Assembly (NCBI GenBank): GCA_030704615.1
Contig: CM060733.1
Span: forward strand, 11,222,001-11,286,000
Source of the DNA: Takakia lepidozioides
Taxonomy: Eukaryota > Streptophyta > Takakiopsida > Takakiales > Takakiaceae
Length of the DNA: 64,000 bases
Reading direction: 5' to 3'
This document shows positions 58,655-64,000 of this stretch, in pieces. Position numbers and translations under genes: made by a program. A model generated the notes under the pieces. The model was given only the letters and a program-made list of their open reading frames with translations, was not told the origin of the DNA and searched no databases. The number at the start of each line of letters is the position of its first letter. Position 1 is the stretch's first letter.

Positions 58655-58800
58655 AGATATCACAACCCACCACAGTGCCACACAACCTATCACAGCCCAT
58701 CACAACGTGACACAGCCTATCACAGCCCATCACAGTGTCACACAGCCTATCACAGTTCACCACAGTTAGACACAGCCTGTCACAGCCCAACACTACCCAT
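58655..58800. repeat. Tandem repeat, about 30 bp, CACAGCCYATCACAGYCCATC type
   Basis: About five units of CACAACCTATCACAGCCCAT and variants lie in the 3' untranslated part of the retroelement. The same frame encodes repeats of YHSPSQ. Confidence 0.85.
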
Positions 58801-59189
58801 GCGGGTTATACAGTCCATTGGGTCAGTGACAGGTGGAAGCGGGTTAACGTCAGAAAAGTGGCCGTCAAATGAAGAAGAAGTTTGGAAGTCAAACTCGGAG
58901 AATATGCCACGCGGAGAGGGGAAGTCGGGGGCATGTCTAAAAACAGACACGTGGCCACTAAGGCGAAGCACCCCGCAGTGCATAAATTGCAAGAGTGGGT
59001 CTCATCATGCAAGAGGACAAATTGGGCCATCAAAGTACCTACCCGGTACATCAGTTAAAACTATTTGTGGGCCCATTAATGCATTCAGGGCAGGGGTAAC
59101 AGAACCCTTTCCGAGTACAGAAAAGAGGGACTTATGCCACATGTGCTATCCTACTGGACATTCCAGGTAGGAATGTCCATGGAGGGGGG

Positions 59190-59580
59190 TGGAATTAAGA
59201 AGTTACCTAAGCAGGCAACAGCCAATCAGGAGTGAGAATTTCATGCAGGTGGTTCCCTCCAAGAAACAAGAACAAGAAATAGGAAGTGTTATGAGCGGAA
59301 GAGTCGGGGTGGCTCCGAATAGCCAGTGTCTCGACGGGAGGGGCAATCAAAGCACTAGCTTTGTAGCTATGGCGGATGTAACAGATTACACACTCGCTTT
59401 ACTTCTCACGCAGTGGCGCAAGGACGGATGAATTGAGAGTGCATTTTCTCTCACTCGATACTTGCAAGCCCCACAGGCTTACACGCACTTACCTGTTCCA
59501 TTATGTGCCAACCATACCTTTATGCTCTGTGCCCTGCAAGCTTTCCTTCAGCTGTTTTAAACAAGGCCTTTTTGTTTGTC
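59190..59580 (+). mobile_element. Candidate 3' LTR or LTR start
   Basis: Begins directly after the polypurine tract with TGGAATTAAG, the position where a 3' LTR starts. No second copy is present in the window to prove it, and the right border is not clear because an open ORF begins at 59,584. Confidence 0.35.
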
Positions 59581-59583
59581 TAG

Positions 59584-60690
59584 AATGAAGAGAGTGAGGG
59601 GAATGGAGGATATCAGGGTGAAGAGCACCACGATTCTGCAGAAGCAAACAATTGCTACACCGCAGCCAGTGCAGCTGCTGAGGGAGTTGCGATTGGAGGG
59701 GCTGCTACGCAAGGACTGGTCCTTGCATCATCGGTAGTATATGATTCAATTTCTTCAGAACTTTGAGCCTCGGATGGGAATTACCCAGATGAGGGGAGTA
59801 GATATAGAAATTACTCCCCAGTACTTGCAGCAATTGTTTGATTTGCCGTCAGGTCATGTGGATGTGGATGAGCACAAGGCAAGATTGCAGATAGGGAATT
59901 TGTTCCAAGAAGGGAGTTTCTTTAAGACTCAAGGTTACGCTTGTACCAAAGCCGAGTACCCAAGGCTCAAAGAAGTTGGCCAAATATTGAACGTTCTGTT
60001 TGCCATGAAACAGAACCAACAATATTTGAGTAGGTCATTCACAGAGGAGATCCTGAAAGCTTTGAGGGGAGAGGATGTAGCTTGGGCGGAGTTAATGTAC
60101 AATGGTCTGGTGGACGAGATGAAGAGGTTACAAGGCACTGCTGCTAAGTCATTGTGTCTGGTCCAGTCATTGCCCAAATCATTCTTGACTCTTGCATACT
60201 TGATACTCGGGAACGTAAGGAGATGGGAGTGTTTGAGGCAGTAACCACTGCAATTGAAGAGCAGAGCTCTTCACATAGTGAGGGTGGACTGGCAGGGCAA
60301 CACCAGTCTAAGAGAGACAAAAGCGGGGTATGACTGTAGTGGCGGATCCACTGGCTTCACGGAGACCGCAAGATGATGTTTCCCAAGCTCTTGTGCAGGA
60401 TGGGGCACAGCAGCACAGAGGGCTATTATAATTGGAAGCACGGCCTTCGGAGAGGGAAGAAGAAGTCACTTCGGTACCACAGCCATCACAGCCAGTTGAC
60501 TCGGTTGTCTCAGAGGTTCCACAGTAAGAACATGCTATGACACCACCCCCAATTGCTCTGGACGGAGAAAGGTTGGACATTCCCACTACAGAGCAGGTCG
60601 TGGCCGAAATTGAGAAGGGTGACCTTCTCTATGAAAACTCTGGCATGGTAAGGGAATCAGTGGTTCCAGAGGCAACGACGCAATGGCGTG
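59584..60690 (+). pseudogene. Extra ORF downstream of the gypsy element, unrecognised
   Basis: From an ATG at 59,584 the frame reads LLRELRLEGLLRKDWSLHHR, a TAG (probably from CAG), then MIQFLQNFEPRMGITQMRGV, LFDLPSGHVDVDEHKA, FTEEILKALRGEDVAWAELM. It changes frame near 60,205 and continues with an acidic, Gln/Ser-rich tail (EEQSSSHSEGGLAGQHQ; TTEQVVAEIEKGDLLYENSG) with more stops. The stop pattern matches that of the neighbouring retroelement. It may be an additional ORF of a related element, or gag of another one. I cannot name a domain. Confidence 0.4.
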
Positions 60691-60870
60691 AGCGTTGCAC
60701 GTGAGCGCGCGAGCGTACGCTCACGCAGGAGTGACGTGGCGTGAGCGTACGCTCACGCCAGCTGACGTGGCGTGAGCCTGCACACATGCTGACGTGGCGT
60801 GAGCGTCATGTCAGCATGCTGATGTGGCGGTAAATGATGACATGGCACTGTCCGTCAACTGCCACGTCAG
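60690..60870. repeat. Palindromic, ACGT-rich patch
   Basis: Contains a perfect 24-bp palindrome at 60,737-60,760 (TGGCGTGAGCGT joined to its reverse complement). It also holds repeated TGACGTGGCGTGAGC blocks and several GACGTGGC/GCCACGTC strings, which match the core recognised by plant bZIP factors. It may be LTR/promoter sequence of a retroelement or the 3' flank of transposase copy 3. Confidence 0.75.
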
Positions 60871-61322
60871 CATTAACATGCGCCGCCTATAACCGTGGAT
60901 GGTCCTATGACCGTGGAATTAATGCAGGGAATCTTGCCTAAATAGAATCAAGACGAGCGTTGAGGCCTACAATTGCAGCATCCAACATTGTGCAATTACA
61001 AATGCTTGTTTCACTTTTACAATTACGAAGACGACAAAATATCCTCACAAAGTGTGCGCCATAAAGGCTGCCACGAGAAGACTTCCTCCCTCCTCAAATA
61101 ACAATGAGAGTTATGATCATCTTCAAAAGATGATTGTAGTGCATAGCGACAGCAAGACATGTAGACTTCGAACGGTGCAATGACAAATGTGCACTACCTA
61201 AAAGTTGTCACTCAGAGCTCACTCCGTATAGTTGGAGGCCATATCATTGCACAGCCGACGAATTGATGTGAATTACACATTTCAAATCATGGTCATCCAC
61301 ATACCACATTACATAGTTCATG
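60871..61322. other. Spacer, no gene recognised
   Basis: AT-rich sequence between the palindromic patch and the 3' end of minus-strand transposase copy 3. No coding or repeat signal was seen. Confidence 0.4.
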
Positions 61323-64000
61323 CTACCCATGTGTTGTATCCCGCTGCAAAAGAGTATCGACCTCGTTGAAACTCATAGTGGCCTGGTGAATGAAGTTGTC
61401 ACGTTTGGGATCGCAAACCATCCTCCTCAAAAATATGAAATACAAATGTTTGCAGGGTATGAATTTACCTCTCTTGCCCAAACTGGTTGATAGCATATTC
61501 ACAAAATCAGGACATGTGCAATTGGGGAAATTGGAAACCGTGATGTCGTAGGTCCTGTCATGAACAGCAGATGTGGAAGTGATGATTGTGAATACCCGAC
61601 CATATCCTGGATCGGGTACTTCCGTGGTGCTTCCGACACGAGCTTGGAGCATTCTTGCGGACTCCACTTTGCCAAAGTGTTCAGCGGTTGGAGGGAAACG
61701 CCGAACGAGCTTTCCATCTCGTTTGGTTGGCCACAAGTCAGGATTTGCCGGGGGGACCCGGGAGGACGCAGAAGTAGTAGCACATGCATGGAGTTGGGGT
61801 TGTCTCGCAAGGGAAAAACCTGCCTCCTCCAGCATTTCAATCTCCTGAAAGCTGAGATGTGTTCCCACCTTCACGGGCCAAACGGTTGGAGGAGATGGCT
61901 TCATCACTACGGAAGGACGCACAGTTCCATGCACACATCTGGCACAATCATCTGCGCAGAACCAGAACTTGTGGTTCTTGGCTTCTGGTTGACCGTATGG
62001 ACGCATCAAGCCCGTGAAAGTCGGAGCAGGAGTTCGGGCACCACCTCTGGATATAGATGAAGTGCACTTCTCGAAATTAGTTGCCCTGATCGCTGTACAT
62101 TTCACACGAGACCCGACACTTGTGCGTTCTATGTGCCAAACGTGGTCGGGGCATGCGGACTCAAGCACATCAAGGGGGTTGTTTCTCTCCTGCACCATTT
62201 CAGTGGCACGGTTTGATGCTGGAGCTTGCCGTCGTGTTGGAGGTTCCTCCACAATGGAGGTTCCGGACATGGAGCTGTCATGCAGGGGAACACGAGGCTT
62301 CGAGAAGTTATCACGGTCTGCCCTGTGGGAATCTGAATCCGAACCAGGTGGAGTGTTCAATTTCCTCTTACAGGAGCCGAATCTCTCCTCCCCTTCAAGA
62401 TGTGGAACTCTAGAAACAAGTGGCGTTCCCTGGGCATACATGCTCACCGCCCGTGCTATCTTGATTGGATCCCCAGATCTGTTTGCAGCACGCAACATCA
62501 ACTCCCATTTGTCCGGACCCTTGCCACCAACCCCACCTCGTAAGAAATCACGGTATCGGGTTTGTTGTTGCAAGGCACGTATCAAATCATCTGTTGTTGC
62601 CACATACAAATCCCGACCTCGTTTCCCAGACTGCTGCAACCATGCATTGTGCACAGTTTCTGCCAAATTGCAAGATGGCATGTCCGCCATTTCCTCAATG
62701 GACATGTTCTGCAAAGAGGATAACCACACTTCAGAACAGTGCACAGGAAACAACATAAAGAAAGCAATGAGTCAAAAATATGGAAAGCAAATGTATGAAT
62801 AAAGCATGAAATAGAAGCCTCGTACCATTGTCATGGCTGCTCCCCACTGTCTATACCGGAAGTGCCAAAACGCCAGCCAATCTTCCAATGCTCTCATACT
62901 CTCAAGTGATGCAGCTCCAGAAGAGAACCACCAGGCACGAATTGTCTGGAACAAAGTGTCCGCCTCCTTCATTGTTCTAGCATCTTTGTACTCTTTGCAC
63001 AATTTACGGTGCTGAGTCTGCATCTCTGGTTTGATGTCCGACTTTGTATGTTTTTCCAGAGATTGTGTCCAATGGAATAGACATGTACGCTCTCTTCCTG
63101 GCATAGGCACTTTTGGGTCGCCCGATCCGAAGACAATACGAATAGCATTGAAATTTGCTTGAGCACTATCCGCCATGAAACCTGCGAAATTTGGAGATGG
63201 CAGCCCATGACACGTATCAGGGAATTCCACATGAGCTTCTGGGATTCCGTATCCTCGGATTGCATGTCACAAACTGCAATTGTCATAACTCGTTGGTACA
63301 CTGGATCGTAGACATGACAAGCCATTGTCGTCCAATCCTTCACTCGTTTCACATGATCAAACATAAGAAAACAGTTCTGCAAGTCCCCAGTCTTCTGCAT
63401 CCGCTTCACGAGGCTAACCCCACTGCCCTCCCCAACAGTCGACATTTTGAAAAGAAAAACTTTGATGGCACCTTGACCTGGGAATACATTGTCCTGGATG
63501 TAATCGTACTTGCTCACTCGTTTCAATTCCAAAATATTGTCTATGTAGCCTCTGATCCCAGAGCCCATTCTCAATGCATTGATCTGATGCCGAATGTTAG
63601 GTGAACTTAAAGTGGAGAAATGATCCATGACCAGGTCCAATGCTGCACCGTCAAGTTTAGTCCCCACAGAATCTCCTTCACTCAAAATATGGCTTTCCAA
63701 GAAGGACTTGCTTGCGCCAAGAGCAATTGCAGATGTTGTTGCGGATGGGTTTCTCCCGAACTCCTGTTTGATCAACCTCGATACTGTCTCAACACTCTCC
63801 CTGTAATCCCCCTTCGAGACAGGATGGTTATGGAATCCAAAATGCACACAAGCTCTCGTCATTGTATTCAAACGGTGGACAACATAGTACATTCTTGCTC
63901 CGCAGAGCGCCAAGCAGGATGGCACAAGTTTGCAGAATTTGCAGACGAAAGTGTTTGCCGGTGGAGGGGCAGTCCCAGGCTGAAATGGATTTTCCGCCAG
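61323..64000 (-). mobile_element. MULE transposase copy 3, 5' end beyond right edge
   Basis: On the minus strand from the window edge: a zinc site (CKFC, then CVHFGFHNHPVSKGDYRESV, 63,800-63,965); a DDE region (VFPGQGAIKVFLFKMSTVGE; FLMFDHVKRVKDWTTMACHV; FAGFMADSAQANFNAIRIVF; CLFHWTQSLEKH, 63,030-63,500); an intron at 62,824-62,712 with GT/AG ends; then the C-terminal exon (62,711-61,323) with CNLAETVHNAWLQQSG, HLEGEERFGSCKRKLNTPPG, APTFTGLMRPYG and the SWIM finger (CTC...CKHLYFIFLRRM, 61,400-61,500). It stops at 61,323-61,325. One frame change near 63,205 breaks the DDE region. The intron sits at the same place as in copy 2, so the gene structure predates their separation. Confidence 0.85.

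Larger units (their letters stand above)
52977..59180 (+). mobile_element. Ty3/gypsy retrotransposon, 5'-truncated, many in-frame stops
   Basis: Gag, protease, reverse transcriptase, RNase H and integrase occur in the Ty3 order on one strand. Most gaps between open stretches are single in-frame stop codons (53,635; 53,970; 54,210; 54,482; 55,128; 56,995; 58,307; 58,427) rather than frameshifts; one clear shift lies near 57,940. Several stops replace an expected Trp or Gln (TGG to TGA/TAG, CAG to TAG). A polypurine tract (GGAGGGGGGTGGAA) at about 59,179-59,192 marks the end of the internal region. No 5' LTR was located. The element is dead but not old enough to have lost frame. Confidence 0.88.

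Overview
This window is nuclear DNA of a land plant, most probably a non-flowering one (moss, lycophyte or fern). The signs are a many-intron plant-type PDS5 gene, PLS/DYW pentatricopeptide (PPR) gene relics of the type greatly expanded in those lineages, and several transposon classes. The lineage is inference; no sequence here fixes the species.

Layout. (1) 1-13.9 kb, minus strand: a sister-chromatid cohesion gene, PDS5, in at least 27 short exons from an ATG at 13,885. It runs off the left edge inside its Tudor domain and is the one clearly intact host gene. (2) 14.5-17.3 kb: a GC-rich upstream stretch, LINE 3' ends lying tail to tail, and one doubtful small ORF. (3) 17.5-23.5 kb, plus strand: two decayed PPR genes. 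The second is a tandem array of about 101-codon (three-PPR) units, followed by an ABCG-transporter fragment and a DYW-like tail. Inverted, rearranged pieces of the locus lie at 28.2-29.9 kb. (4) 24-36 kb: gene-poor repeat land with SINE-like units, an LTR with a primer-binding site, a 582-bp hAT-type element with a perfect 8-bp target duplication, fold-back elements and a Ty3/gypsy integrase fragment.

(5) 37-52.6 kb is the most unusual part. Two plus-strand Mutator-like (MULE) transposase copies with SWIM zinc fingers are each followed, in the same orientation, by pieces of an uncommon gene. Its parts, put in order, read as a ParB-like domain, a long middle region, and a DNA methyltransferase with permuted motif order. 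The ParB-like part lies on the opposite strand, as expected if the gene had been split by an inversion. Four arrays built on a palindromic core centred on GGCGCC sit inside an intron of this gene and on both sides of the better-preserved transposase.

(6) 52.9-59.6 kb: a Ty3/gypsy retrotransposon, frame largely kept but carrying many in-frame stops of transition type, followed by an extra ORF and an ACGT-rich palindromic patch. (7) 61.3-64 kb, minus strand: a third MULE transposase copy with an intron at the same position as in the second.

Exon limits were read by eye from homology and GT/AG sites and may be off by a few bases.
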